Assembly (NCBI GenBank): GCA_031553875.1
Contig: JAVBKU010000001.1
Location: forward strand, 1-64,000
Reading direction: 5' to 3'
DNA length: 64,000 nt
Source: JAVBKU01 sp031553875
Lineage (GTDB): Bacteria; Bacteroidota; Bacteroidia; Bacteroidales; Rikenellaceae
Position numbers and translations under genes: made by a program. The first letter of the stretch is position 1, and the number at the start of each line of letters is the position of its first letter. This document shows, piece by piece, positions 9,037-16,812 of the stretch. A model generated the notes under the pieces. It was not told where the DNA came from, ran no database searches, and saw nothing but the letters and a program-made list of their open reading frames with translations.

Positions 9037-9321
9037 ATGTCAAGTGTCAGAGGATTGAAGAAAGATATCGATTATCTGGTGAGCGAAGTTATCTCGGATT
9101 GCTACATGAGCCTTTGTTTCAAGGGCGAGGAGAAGAAGGACGCCGTGATCGCCATTATCGAAGAGGCGGTGGAGCTGCGCAACTCGCTCATCGAACGCGC
9201 CAACCATCCCGCCGAAAAGAACAATAAGAGTCTGGTGAAGAAGCACTACGCACAGGTGCGCCGCGATATGTTCTCAGGCATCGACTCCATGTTCGTGAAG
9301 TTGAGCGAGGCTTGTAAGTAA
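9037..9321 (+). CDS. Conserved small protein of unknown function
   Basis: A 94-residue, strongly helical, charged, soluble protein without signal peptide or membrane segment. It contains two long predicted helices (about 5-50 and 60-92) separated by a Pro/Asn-containing turn. I recognise the style of a small Bacteroidota hypothetical protein but no named family. It has its own -7 box and is followed by a strong terminator at 9373-9410, so it is a monocistronic unit. Codon use matches its neighbours, supporting a real gene. Confidence 0.8.
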   Translation: MSSVRGLKKDIDYLVSEVISDCYMSLCFKGEEKKDAVIAIIEEAVELRNSLIERANHPAEKNNKSLVKKHYAQVRRDMFSGIDSMFVKLSEACK

Positions 9322-9372
9322 GAAAGGCCTACACTGGCGGCCCTGCCGCCCCATAAAGCCTGCATAATAGAA

Positions 9373-9410
9373 TCGCCGCATCCACTACCGGATGCGGCGA
9401 TTTTCTTTTT
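9373..9410 (+). terminator. Rho-independent terminator
   Basis: Inverted arms CGCCGCATCC and GGATGCGGCG around ACTACC, followed by a T-rich tract (ATTTTCTTTTT). It ends the 94-residue gene. Confidence 0.85.
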
Positions 9411-9431
9411 TACTCACGCCACGCCGGAAAT

Positions 9432-9463
9432 AAAAAAGGGCCGCATCATAAGATGCGGCCCTC
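9432..9463 (-). terminator. Terminator of the last barrel gene
   Basis: Arms GGGCCGCATC and GATGCGGCCC; on the minus strand the stem is followed by TTTTTTA. It lies about 40 bases beyond the stop at 9500. Confidence 0.85.
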
Positions 9464-9499
9464 CTTATTATCCCGTTATCGCGGGAATGGCGTGTAATA

Positions 9500-10147
9500 T
9501 TAGAACTTCACAGTGGCACCTACCTGGAGCACGCGGTTCTTTGTGTTTTCACCGTAAAAATCTTTGTCCATAACGTTGGTCAGACCGAAGTTGTAGCGAA
9601 CGTTGAGCTCGAGCATATCTATGATAGCGTAGTTCACACCCAGGCCGAGGCTGATGTCGAACACGTTATAGTAAGTGCTGGATAGCTTATCGTTGCCTTT
9701 AATAGCAAACCTTTTGCCATCGCTGCCGCCATGCTTGTCTATTTCCTTAAAGTAATAAGCGGCACCGACTACAAAGCCGAACTGGGGCCCGAAGTCGATA
9801 GAAAGCTTCTCGATAGGATAGAACTTAACCAATACCGGGATGTTGATGTAGTTGAACCTGTATCCCTCGCGCTCCATAACGTCACCGTCCTTGCCACTCC
9901 ATGTCACACCCTGGCGAGAGTAAACAGCTTCAGCCTGCATACCGATAAGGTCAGTAAACCTGTACTCAGCCACGGCACCTAAGTAGATACCTGTCTTTGC
10001 CCTGCGGTCGAGATCACCGCCCCAATCTTTGGTGTTTGTGAGGGTACCGATATTCATACCGGCCTTAACGCCATACTTAAACTCGCCCTGAGCGAAAACG
10101 CTTGTAGCCATTACAAGGCTGGCTACGATCAATGTAATTTTTTTCAT
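9500..10147 (-). CDS. PorT-like outer-membrane beta-barrel protein (array member 10)
   Basis: 215 residues, OMP_b-brl_2/PorT-like family (porin-like eight-strand barrel inferred). Signal peptide residues 1-19 (MKKITLIVASLVMATSVFAQ). It belongs to the divergent outer subgroup: it reads TNTKDWGGDLDRRAKTGIYLGAVAEYRF where the central copies have QMYADFYAGAFAEYRF. LSIDFGPQFGFVVG and a terminal Phe (VLQVGATVKF), the BAM recognition signature, are kept. It is closest in style to members 9 and 2. It has its own -7 box (10262-10269) and terminator, so it can be expressed apart from the operon. Ligand unknown. Confidence 0.88.
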   Translation of the reverse strand: MKKITLIVASLVMATSVFAQGEFKYGVKAGMNIGTLTNTKDWGGDLDRRAKTGIYLGAVAEYRFTDLIGMQAEAVYSRQGVTWSGKDGDVMEREGYRFNYINIPVLVKFYPIEKLSIDFGPQFGFVVGAAYYFKEIDKHGGSDGKRFAIKGNDKLSSTYYNVFDISLGLGVNYAIIDMLELNVRYNFGLTNVMDKDFYGENTKNRVLQVGATVKF

Positions 10148-10261
10148 AGTGAAAGATTTAGAGAGTTAATGAAAAGTATTTTTTAATTAACAAACGGAAA
10201 CTCACACTTCGCGTCACAAATAATGTACCGCACGCTCCAGGGGAAAGCTATACAGTACAAG

Positions 10262-10269
10262 CAAATATA
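10262..10269 (-). promoter_or_regulatory. -7 box of barrel gene 10
   Basis: CAAATATA on plus is TATATTTG on minus, about 115 bases upstream of ATG 10147. The -33 is not evident. The rest of the 10148-10393 gap is AT-rich near the start codon with nothing else recognised. Confidence 0.45.
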
Positions 10270-10393
10270 CAAAATTTCGTTTAGATTATAATACTTGTGA
10301 GTTATTTCGACTCAAGCGAGGGTTTTGAGGCTCCATGGGCGATGAGGGCCGGTCGCGGGTGCAACGGGGGCGGGCTCTGCGTAGAAAACAAGA

Positions 10394-10423
10394 AGCGCCG
10401 CGTCTAATGAAAGACGCGGCGCT
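10394..10423 (-). terminator. Terminator of barrel gene 9
   Basis: Perfect arms AGCGCCGCGTCT and AGACGCGGCGCT around AATGA. The minus-strand continuation TCTTGTTTT is moderately U-rich. Confidence 0.7.
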
Positions 10424-10484
10424 AAAGTTTAACCGTTAAGAGTCCCGGTCGCCCGGATACCCTTTCAGGCTAATCCCTTATATA

Positions 10485-11150
10485 TTAGAACTTGTAAGAA
10501 GCACCGATCTGGAATACGCTGTTCTTAACCTTGTCGTTTGTGGGGTTACCCTTCAATACTTCTGTAAAGCCGTAGTTATAACGAACCGATACGTCAACCA
10601 TGTCGAATACTTCGTAGTTCACGCCGAGAGCCAGAGAGAAGTCGAAAACATTGTACATGCTGCTCTTCATGTAAATAGTTTGTTTGCCGACAGCTTTTTT
10701 AGCATCCATATCGCTGTCGCCCATGCTGGGGTTCTTTTCAGACATCTTAACCATGTAACGGCCGCTGACAACGAAACCGAACTGGGGACCGAAGTCGATA
10801 GAAAGCCTGTTTACAGGGTAGAACTTAACAAGAACGGGAACGTTGATGTAGTCCATCTTGATGCTCAGACGCGCACTCGCGTCGCCGTCCTTGTCGTAGA
10901 AAGTGACACCCTGACGAGAGTAAACAACTTCGCCCTGCAGACCTACGATATCGTTGATCTTGAATTCGGCCAGACCACCCACGTAAACGCCGGTCTTGGG
11001 TTTGCGGTTCAGACTGGGGCCTTCAAAATCTTTTGTGTTTGTAAGGGTAGTGATGTTCATACCACCCTTAACGCCGAACGACCATACGCCCTGGGCAGAA
11101 ACGGCTGAAACCATCATAAGGCAGGCCGCGATCAAAGTCAATTTCTTCAT
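10485..11150 (-). CDS. PorT-like outer-membrane beta-barrel protein (array member 9)
   Basis: 221 residues, signal peptide 1-20 ending SAQG. Divergent outer subgroup: TLTNTKDFEGPSLNRKPKTGVYVGGLAEFKI aligns with member 10. LSIDFGPQFGFVVSG and the DYINVPVLVKFYP strand are conserved. The third variable segment (MVKMSEKNPSMGDSDMDAKKAVG) is Met/Lys-rich and unlike any other copy. It ends in FQIGASYKF. It is flanked by its own -7 box (11335-11342) and terminator (10394-10423), so it is a separate transcription unit. Function unknown beyond an outer-membrane barrel. Confidence 0.88.
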   Translation of the reverse strand: MKKLTLIAACLMMVSAVSAQGVWSFGVKGGMNITTLTNTKDFEGPSLNRKPKTGVYVGGLAEFKINDIVGLQGEVVYSRQGVTFYDKDGDASARLSIKMDYINVPVLVKFYPVNRLSIDFGPQFGFVVSGRYMVKMSEKNPSMGDSDMDAKKAVGKQTIYMKSSMYNVFDFSLALGVNYEVFDMVDVSVRYNYGFTEVLKGNPTNDKVKNSVFQIGASYKF

Positions 11151-11334
11151 AATTTGAAACAGTTTTGAATTAGTTAATTAAAAGAATTAGTTGGCTTGAA
11201 GGGTCCCGCCTTAACATATCGCCCCCTTCGTACGATATGTAATTTATATGTGTTATGCCGAATATGTTGCCAAACAACGCGTTTCGCGTAAATATTCTGC
11301 AAATAATACGGTGTCCAAAACGAACTTCACGGGG

Positions 11335-11342
11335 CAAATGTA
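11335..11342 (-). promoter_or_regulatory. -7 box of barrel gene 9
   Basis: CAAATGTA on plus is TACATTTG on minus. The leader would be unusually long (about 180 nt). The -33 region is only A-rich. Confidence 0.4.
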
Positions 11343-11391
11343 AATCATAAAGTTTGAAAAATAAAACATAGCGTCGGAAAAATACGAACAA

Positions 11392-11423
11392 ACGACCGCG
11401 AATTCTCAAAATTCGCGGTCGTC
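11392..11423 (-). terminator. Terminator of the eight-gene barrel operon
   Basis: Arms ACGACCGCGAATT and AATTCGCGGTCGT; the minus-strand continuation TTGTTCGTATTTTT is T-rich. It lies 117 bases beyond the stop of member 8. Another GC-rich inverted segment lies at about 11489-11520. Confidence 0.65.
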
Positions 11424-11539
11424 CGGCCTTCTGGCGCCCATAGGGGACATATGTTTTTTAAGATATTACGGGTAAGTTCTATCCTTGGGCCGCCCGCGCG
11501 GGGCTATCGAGCGCGCCCCGCGCAAACGCGCCGGGCTCC

Positions 11540-12202
11540 TTAGAACCTCAGGCCCATACCGATCTGGAGAACGCGGTTCATGTGATCTTTGCCGTCAAAA
11601 TAATCGCCTTTAGTTATGTCGGTCACACCGAGGTTGTAGCGGGCGGACACTTCGATCATATCTGTGATCTGGTAGCTCACGCCCATGGCGATGCTGAGGT
11701 CGAAGCTATTGTATCTATCGCCGGGAAGACTCTCTCCCCATTTATACACTTCCCTGCTGTCAGATGTGTCGACTTCCTTATAGGTCTCTTTCGCTTTTGT
11801 GACGAACCCGAACTGCGGCCCGAGGTCGATAGAAAGTTTTTCGAGGGGATAGATCTTTATCAATAGGGGGATATTGATGTAATCTAACTTTAAGCATACC
11901 CTTCCTTTGATGTCCGGTAGTGAGAAATAATCGCCGGAATATTTAGTCGCATCACCCTGCCTTGAATATACAGCCTCCAGCTGCAGACCTATCACCCTGC
12001 CGAAACGGTATTCGGCGAATGCGCCTGCGTAGAAGTCGGCGTACATTTGATGTTTAGACCCCGTAGTGCTCGAGTACCAATCCTTCATACTTGATACGGA
12101 CGAGAGGTTAAGCCCAGCCTTTACTCCGTAGTAGAATCCCTTCTGGGCGAATGCGCCGGTGGAGAGAAGCGCACAAGCGAGAATCAGAGTAATTTTTTTC
12201 AT
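11540..12202 (-). CDS. PorT-like outer-membrane beta-barrel protein (array member 8)
   Basis: 220 residues, signal peptide 1-19 ending FAQ. Central subgroup: it has the shared blocks YADFYAGAFAEYRFGRVIG and INIPLLIKIYPLEKLSID. Variable windows are residues about 35-50 (SSVSSMKDWYSSTTGS), 85-105, 140-162 and 195-210. Its C-terminal half (YQITDMIEVSARYNLGVTD) matches member 6 more than its nearest neighbour, member 7. Last gene of the probable operon, followed by the 11392 terminator. Confidence 0.9.
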   Translation of the reverse strand: MKKITLILACALLSTGAFAQKGFYYGVKAGLNLSSVSSMKDWYSSTTGSKHQMYADFYAGAFAEYRFGRVIGLQLEAVYSRQGDATKYSGDYFSLPDIKGRVCLKLDYINIPLLIKIYPLEKLSIDLGPQFGFVTKAKETYKEVDTSDSREVYKWGESLPGDRYNSFDLSIAMGVSYQITDMIEVSARYNLGVTDITKGDYFDGKDHMNRVLQIGMGLRF

Positions 12203-12240
12203 AGTTAGCGGGTTTTAGTTTGTAAAAGGGTTTGTTTTAA

Positions 12241-12273
12241 GGCCTCCGCCCGGAGTGGTCCGGGGCGGAGGCC
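12241..12273. other. Intercistronic hairpin, barrel genes 7/8
   Basis: Arms GGCCTCCGCCC(GG) and (CC)GGGGCGGAGGCC. In the minus direction it is followed by TTAAAACAAA, not a T-run, so it does not look like a terminator. Confidence 0.7.
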
Positions 12274-12300
12274 GTTGGGGTTTAGTCAGGTCGTATCGGT

Positions 12301-12951
12301 TTAGAATCTCAGACCCATACCGATCTGAAGTACGCGGTTCTTGAAGGGGCCGTAATCGCCCGCATTGTCATAATCGTCGGAGAACATCTTCGTGAAGCCC
12401 ATGTTGTAGCGGGCGGTCACTTCGAGCATGTCGGTAAGCTGGTAGCTCACACCCATGGCAAGGCTCAGGTCGAAAGTCTTGTAGTCGCTGCTGTACAGGC
12501 TTTCGGTGTCTTTCTCTACCCAACGATCGCCGTCAGTGCCGACATACTTACTCATATACTTAGCTCCCACTACGAACCCGAACTGCGGCCCTATTTCGAT
12601 AGAGAGTTTCTTTATGGGATATATCTTCAGGATCAGCGGAACATTTATATAGTCCATCTTTTCGCCGCCTATATATTTATAGTCCGACTTATCTTGTTTC
12701 ACACGGTCTCCCTGCCTCGAGTACATGGCTTCGAGCTGCAGACCCACCACATTGCCGAAACGGTACTCGGCGAATGCACCGGCGTAAAAACCTGTGTAAA
12801 CCTGGCTTTTAGTGTCACTTCCATACCAATCCGTGTAGTTTGATATATTGGAGATGTTGACCCCGGCCTTCACGCCGTAGTAGAATCCCTTCTGTGCGAA
12901 GGCTCCCGTTGTAAGCAGTACAGCCGCGATAATAAAAATCAGTTTTTTCAT
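12301..12951 (-). CDS. PorT-like outer-membrane beta-barrel protein (array member 7)
   Basis: 216 residues, signal peptide 1-20. Intermediate member: VYTGFYAGAFAEYRFGNVVG departs from the block shared by members 4, 5, 6 and 8, and it has LSIEIGPQFGFVVGAKYM where others have LSID. Variable windows are acidic and Tyr-rich (for example VKQDKSDYKYIGGEK and VGTDGDRWVEKDTESLYSSD). It ends in RVLQIGMGLRF, the same C-terminal signal as members 2, 6 and 8. No promoter is seen in the 77-base gap upstream, only the GC hairpin at 12970-13001. Confidence 0.9.
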   Translation of the reverse strand: MKKLIFIIAAVLLTTGAFAQKGFYYGVKAGVNISNISNYTDWYGSDTKSQVYTGFYAGAFAEYRFGNVVGLQLEAMYSRQGDRVKQDKSDYKYIGGEKMDYINVPLILKIYPIKKLSIEIGPQFGFVVGAKYMSKYVGTDGDRWVEKDTESLYSSDYKTFDLSLAMGVSYQLTDMLEVTARYNMGFTKMFSDDYDNAGDYGPFKNRVLQIGMGLRF

Positions 12952-12969
12952 AGTCGGGGTTGTTTTTAA

Positions 12970-13001
12970 GGCCGCCGCCCGGAATGGCCCGGGCGGCGGC
13001 C
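12970..13001. other. Intercistronic hairpin, barrel genes 6/7
   Basis: Arms GGCCGCCGCCCGG and CCCGGGCGGCGGCC around AATGG. The minus-strand continuation is TTAAAAACAACC, as at 12241, so the hairpin type is conserved but is not a terminator. Confidence 0.7.
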
Positions 13002-13027
13002 GTTGGGTTTAGTCAGGTCGTGTAGGC

Positions 13028-13693
13028 TTAGAATCTCAGTCCCATACCTATCTGGAGTACGCGGTTCTTGTGGCTGTTGTCGTCGAGCATACCATTTTCA
13101 ACCAGGTCGGTCACACCGAGGTTGTAGCGAGCGGACACTTCGATCATATCGGTGATCTGGTAGCTCACACCCATGGCTATGCTGAGGTCGAAGCTCTTGT
13201 AAAAATCGCTGGGGATATTACTTCCGTTTTTATATACATCCCTGCCGTCCTCTGTGTCGACCGCTTTATATGTCTGTTTCACTTTTGTTGCAAAACCGAA
13301 CTGCGGTCCGAGGTCGATAGAGAGCTTTTCGAGGGGGTAGATCTTTATGAGCAACGGAATGTTGATATAGTCGGCCTTGATACACATCCTTTCCTTTTCA
13401 TCGGGGTAGTCGCCGTAGGTGTATTTCGCAGCAGTACCCTGCCTTGAATACACGGCTTCTAACTGCAAACCTATCACCCTGCCGAAGCGGTATTCGGCAA
13501 ATGCGCCTGCGTAGAAGTCGGCATACATTTGTTGTTTAATTTTATCGCCGGGGTCAGCAGTCCCCGCCCACTCATCCATATTGGATATCTTGGAGAGGTT
13601 AAGCCCGGCTTTTACACCCCAGTAGAATCCCTTCTGGGCGAAAGCGCCTGTTGTCAGCAGCGCTGCTACGAGAATCAAAGTCAATTTTTTCAT
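13028..13693 (-). CDS. PorT-like outer-membrane beta-barrel protein (array member 6)
   Basis: 221 residues, signal peptide 1-19. Central subgroup, with YADFYAGAFAEYRFGRVIG and YINIPLLIKIYPLEKLSID identical to members 4, 5 and 8. Its first variable window is longest (KISNMDEWAGTADPGDKIKQ) and its second is short and charged (TYGDYPDEKERMC). The last window (VENGMLDDNSHK) is private. It ends in RVLQIGMGLRF. The alternation of identical blocks with private windows is clearest when compared with member 8. Confidence 0.9.
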   Translation of the reverse strand: MKKLTLILVAALLTTGAFAQKGFYWGVKAGLNLSKISNMDEWAGTADPGDKIKQQMYADFYAGAFAEYRFGRVIGLQLEAVYSRQGTAAKYTYGDYPDEKERMCIKADYINIPLLIKIYPLEKLSIDLGPQFGFATKVKQTYKAVDTEDGRDVYKNGSNIPSDFYKSFDLSIAMGVSYQITDMIEVSARYNLGVTDLVENGMLDDNSHKNRVLQIGMGLRF

Positions 13694-13711
13694 AGTGGTT
13701 TTTGTTTTTAT

Positions 13712-13740
13712 GGCCGCCGCGGGTTTTTAGAGCGGCGACC
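13712..13740. other. Intercistronic hairpin, barrel genes 5/6
   Basis: Imperfect arms GGCCGCCGC and GCGGCGACC around GGGTTTTTAGA; A-rich sequence follows on the minus strand before ATG 13693. Confidence 0.6.
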
Positions 13741-13787
13741 GGGGTTTGTTTTTAAATGTCAGTTTTTTTAATTAAGTCACGATAGCC

Positions 13788-14447
13788 TTAGAACCTCACG
13801 CCCATACCGATCTGGATCACGTTGTTCTTGGCGCTGATATCGCCGGCGTAGTCGTCAGAGAACACCTTGGTCAGACCGAGGTTGTAGCGAGCGGATACTT
13901 CCAGCATATCGGTGATCTGATAGCTTACACCCATAGCGATGCTGAATGCGAATTTTTCGTAGTTATTGCTGCCGATATTCTCCGTTCCTTTGCTCACACC
14001 GTCATCGTTATACACTTCTTTCCCCATGAATTTCGCTTTTGTGACGAATCCGAACTGCGGCCCGAGGTCGATAGAGAGTTTTTCGAGGGGATAGATCTTT
14101 ATCAACAGGGGAATGTTGATGTAATCTAACTTTTCGGCCAATTTTACCTTTGAAATGTCGGTAGGCAGACCATCGCCCGAAAGTTTCGTAGCATCACCTT
14201 GCCTTGAATATACGGCCTCCAGCTGCAAGCCTATCACCCTGCCGAAGCGGTACTCGGCGAAAGCGCCTGCGTAGAAGTCGGCATACATCTGGTGTTTGGC
14301 TTCGAACGGAGCGCCCTCCCACCAATCTGATGTCCCGGAGACCTGGGATAGGTTAAGCCCGGCCTTTACGCCGTAGTAGAATCCCTTCTGGGCGAAAGCG
14401 CCTGTTGTGAGCAGCACGGCTGCGAGAATAAGAGTAAATTTTTTCAT
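13788..14447 (-). CDS. PorT-like outer-membrane beta-barrel protein (array member 5)
   Basis: 219 residues, signal peptide 1-19. Nearly a twin of member 4: I count about 17 substitutions in 219 positions, concentrated at residues 36-44, 87-97 and 138-150, the presumed loops. It ends in NVIQIGMGVRF. The pair even shares its flanking intergenic sequence, which points to a recent duplication or gene conversion. Middle of the probable operon. Confidence 0.9.
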   Translation of the reverse strand: MKKFTLILAAVLLTTGAFAQKGFYYGVKAGLNLSQVSGTSDWWEGAPFEAKHQMYADFYAGAFAEYRFGRVIGLQLEAVYSRQGDATKLSGDGLPTDISKVKLAEKLDYINIPLLIKIYPLEKLSIDLGPQFGFVTKAKFMGKEVYNDDGVSKGTENIGSNNYEKFAFSIAMGVSYQITDMLEVSARYNLGLTKVFSDDYAGDISAKNNVIQIGMGVRF

Positions 14448-14466
14448 AGTCGTTTTTGGTTTTTAT

Positions 14467-14495
14467 GGTCGCCGCCGGTTTTTAGAGCGGCGACC
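14467..14495. other. Intercistronic hairpin, barrel genes 4/5
   Basis: Arms GGTCGCCGC and GCGGCGACC around CGGTTTTTAGA. Compared with 13712-13740 the left arm has changed C to T so that it now pairs fully with the right arm. Confidence 0.65.
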
Positions 14496-14539
14496 GGGGT
14501 TTGTTTTTAGATGTTAGCCTTGAGTAGGTCGCGATGGCT

Positions 14540-15199
14540 TTAGAACCTCACGCCCATACCGATCTGGATCACGTTGTTCTTGGCGCTGATATCTCTGGCG
14601 TAGTCGTCAGAGAACACCTTGGTCAGGCCGAGGTTGTACCTTGCAGACACTTCCAGCATATCGGTGATCTGATAGCTTACACCCATGGCGATGCTGAAAG
14701 CGAATTTTTCGTAGTTATCGCTGCCGATATTCTCCGTTCCTTTATCCACGCTGTCATCTTCATAGACTTCTTTCCACATGTATTTTGCTTTTGTAACGAA
14801 TCCGAACTGCGGCCCGAAGTCGATAGAGAGTTTTTCGAGGGGATAGATCTTTATCAACAGAGGTATGTTGATGTAGTCAAGCTTTTCGGCCAATTTTACT
14901 TTTGAAATGCCGGTAGTCAGACCATCGCCCGAAAGTTTCATAGCATCACCTTGCCTTGAATATACGGCCTCCAACTGCAGGCCTATCACCCTGCCGAAAC
15001 GGTATTCGGCGAAGGCGCCTGCGTAGAAGTCGGCGTACATCTGGTGTTTGGCTTCGAACGGAGCGCCGTCGTACCAATCTGATATCCCGGAGATCTGGGA
15101 CAGGTTAAGTCCTGCCTTTACGCCGTAGTAGAATCCCTTCTGGGCGAATGCGCCGGTGGTCAACAATACGGCTGCGAGAATAAAAGTCAATTTTTTCAT
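14540..15199 (-). CDS. PorT-like outer-membrane beta-barrel protein (array member 4)
   Basis: 219 residues, signal peptide 1-19. Twin of member 5 (about 92% identical by eye). Differences include SQISGISDWYDG versus SQVSGTSDWWEG and KYMWKEVYEDDSVDKG versus KFMGKEVYNDDGVSKG, so divergence is almost confined to predicted surface windows. It ends in NVIQIGMGVRF. No promoter is seen in the 94-base gap upstream. Confidence 0.9.
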   Translation of the reverse strand: MKKLTFILAAVLLTTGAFAQKGFYYGVKAGLNLSQISGISDWYDGAPFEAKHQMYADFYAGAFAEYRFGRVIGLQLEAVYSRQGDAMKLSGDGLTTGISKVKLAEKLDYINIPLLIKIYPLEKLSIDFGPQFGFVTKAKYMWKEVYEDDSVDKGTENIGSDNYEKFAFSIAMGVSYQITDMLEVSARYNLGLTKVFSDDYARDISAKNNVIQIGMGVRF

Positions 15200-15217
15200 A
15201 GTGGTTTTTGGTTTTAT

Positions 15218-15248
15218 GGTCGCCGCCCGGGTTTTTCGAGCGGCGACC
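15218..15248. other. Intercistronic hairpin, barrel genes 3/4
   Basis: Arms GGTCGCCGC and GCGGCGACC around CCGGGTTTTTCGA; same position and stem as 14467-14495 with a changed loop. Confidence 0.65.
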
Positions 15249-15292
15249 AGGGTTTGTTTTTAAACGTTAGTCTTGAGTAGGTCGCGATGGCT

Positions 15293-15946
15293 TTAGAACC
15301 TCACGCCCATACCGAGCTGGAACACTCCGTTCCTGTTGCTGATATCGCCGGCATAGTCTTTAGAGAACACCTTGGTCATACCTATGTTGTATCGTGCAGA
15401 TACTTCGAGCATATCGGTGATCTGATAGCTTACTCCCATGGCGATGCTGAGGTCGAATTTTTCGTAATCGTCGCTATTGAAATTCTCCGAGCTTTTATTC
15501 ACCGCCCTGCCGTCAGTCTTATCCACTACTTTTTGAGAAAGTTTCGCTTTTGTGACGAATCCGAACTGCGGTCCGAAATCGATAGAGAACTTTTCGGTGG
15601 GATAGATCTTTATCAACAGGGGGACGTTGATGTAGTCAAACTTGCTAATAAACTTTATCTTAACGTCATCTAAGGACTCGAACTTTAGCGCGTCGCCCTG
15701 CCTTGAATATACGGCCTCTAACTGCAGGCCTATCACTCTGCTGAAACGGTATTCGACGAATGCACCGGCGTAGAAGTCGGCATACATCTGGTGTTTGACT
15801 TTGAACGGAGCTCCGTCATACCAATCATCTGTTTCGAAGATTTGAGAGAGGTTGAGCCCGGCTTTGGCGCCGTAGTAGAATCCCTTCTGAGCGAATGCGC
15901 CTGTTGTTAACAACACAGCCGCGAGAATAAGAGTCAATTTTTTCAT
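15293..15946 (-). CDS. PorT-like outer-membrane beta-barrel protein (array member 3)
   Basis: 217 residues from ATG 15946, which gives the same MKKLTLILAAVLLTTGAFAQ signal peptide as the neighbours; an in-frame ATG at 16015 adds a non-signal extension and is rejected. Central subgroup with small departures in the shared block (AFVEYRFSRVIG). The Lys-rich second window (KFESLDDVKIKFISKF) and the LSQKVVDKTDGRAVNKSS window are private. It ends in VFQLGMGVRF. Probable operon member. Confidence 0.9.
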   Translation of the reverse strand: MKKLTLILAAVLLTTGAFAQKGFYYGAKAGLNLSQIFETDDWYDGAPFKVKHQMYADFYAGAFVEYRFSRVIGLQLEAVYSRQGDALKFESLDDVKIKFISKFDYINVPLLIKIYPTEKFSIDFGPQFGFVTKAKLSQKVVDKTDGRAVNKSSENFNSDDYEKFDLSIAMGVSYQITDMLEVSARYNIGMTKVFSKDYAGDISNRNGVFQLGMGVRF

Positions 15947-16001
15947 AGTCATTGGGGGGTAGTTATTAATAAGGTTGATCGCAATGTTTGGTTTTAACAA
16001 A

Positions 16002-16032
16002 GGCGGCATCCCCACGTTGCAGGGATGCCGCC
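16002..16032. other. Intercistronic hairpin, barrel genes 2/3
   Basis: Perfect arms GGCGGCATCCC and GGGATGCCGCC, loop CACGTTGCA. The minus-strand continuation TTTGTTAAAA is slightly U-rich, so partial termination is possible here. Confidence 0.65.
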
Positions 16033-16059
16033 CTGCAGCATTACTATTATGTGAGATGT

Positions 16060-16728
16060 TTAGAACCTGTAACCCATGCCGATCTGCAGTACGCGATTCT
16101 TGGCGCTGGCGTCACCTATGATCTCGTCGGAATCGAATACGTCGGTCAGGCCGAAGTTGTAGCGTACGCTGGCCTCCAGGCCCTTATATATTTGGCAGGT
16201 CACACCCAGGCCGAGGCTGAGATCGAAGCCCTTGCGATAATCCGTGGGTATTTTCTCCCTTATCTTAATGATAAGGTTTTTCGTCTCGGGAGGAGAGGCG
16301 TCTCCTACTGCTATCTTCTGTATCATGTATCCCCTGACGAGAAATCCGAACTGCGGACCGAAGTCGATAGAGAGCCTCTTGCAGGGATAGAGTTTGACCA
16401 TAAGCGGTATGTTGACATAATCCATCTTAAAGCTCATCCTCACTTTATCTGTAGGAGCGGGATCTTTTTCCAGCCATGTGCCCCCCTGGCGCGAATAGAT
16501 AGCTTCTAATTGCAGCCCCACCACCTTGTTGAACTTATAAGCCGCCATCACGCCCATGTAGGCGCCGGTCTTGGCTTTTCTTTCGTAGTCTTCTCCGATA
16601 TCTTTGGTGTCGGAGAGGGTGGTGACGTTCACCCCGGCCTTGACGCCGTAGGAGAATCCCTTATCTTTTTGCGCGAACGCCCCCGTTGCCAGAACGAGGC
16701 CCGCGAGTATAAAAGTCAATTTCTTCAT
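16060..16728 (-). CDS. PorT-like outer-membrane beta-barrel protein (array member 2)
   Basis: 222 residues from ATG 16728; the upstream ATG at 16782 adds 18 hydrophilic residues before the signal peptide and is rejected. Divergent outer subgroup: TLSDTKDIGEDYERKAKTGAYMGVMAAYKF aligns with members 9 and 10 at the far end of the array. LSIDFGPQFGFLVRG is conserved. The third window is long and basic (QKIAVGDASPPETKNLIIKIREK). It ends in RVLQIGMGYRF. The copy has one Cys in the barrel (GVTCQIYKG) where others have Ser or Asn-Tyr. Confidence 0.9.
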   Translation of the reverse strand: MKKLTFILAGLVLATGAFAQKDKGFSYGVKAGVNVTTLSDTKDIGEDYERKAKTGAYMGVMAAYKFNKVVGLQLEAIYSRQGGTWLEKDPAPTDKVRMSFKMDYVNIPLMVKLYPCKRLSIDFGPQFGFLVRGYMIQKIAVGDASPPETKNLIIKIREKIPTDYRKGFDLSLGLGVTCQIYKGLEASVRYNFGLTDVFDSDEIIGDASAKNRVLQIGMGYRF

Positions 16729-16812
16729 ATCGTGAATGTTTTTTGTCGGTTGATGTGATTTTGATTTATGAATGTGCCACACCCTGCATAAGCCGGGCGC
16801 GGCGTGAGGGCT

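Noticed and set aside
12241..15248. Intercistronic hairpins as terminators
   Set aside because: In the direction of transcription they are followed by A-rich sequence rather than U-runs.
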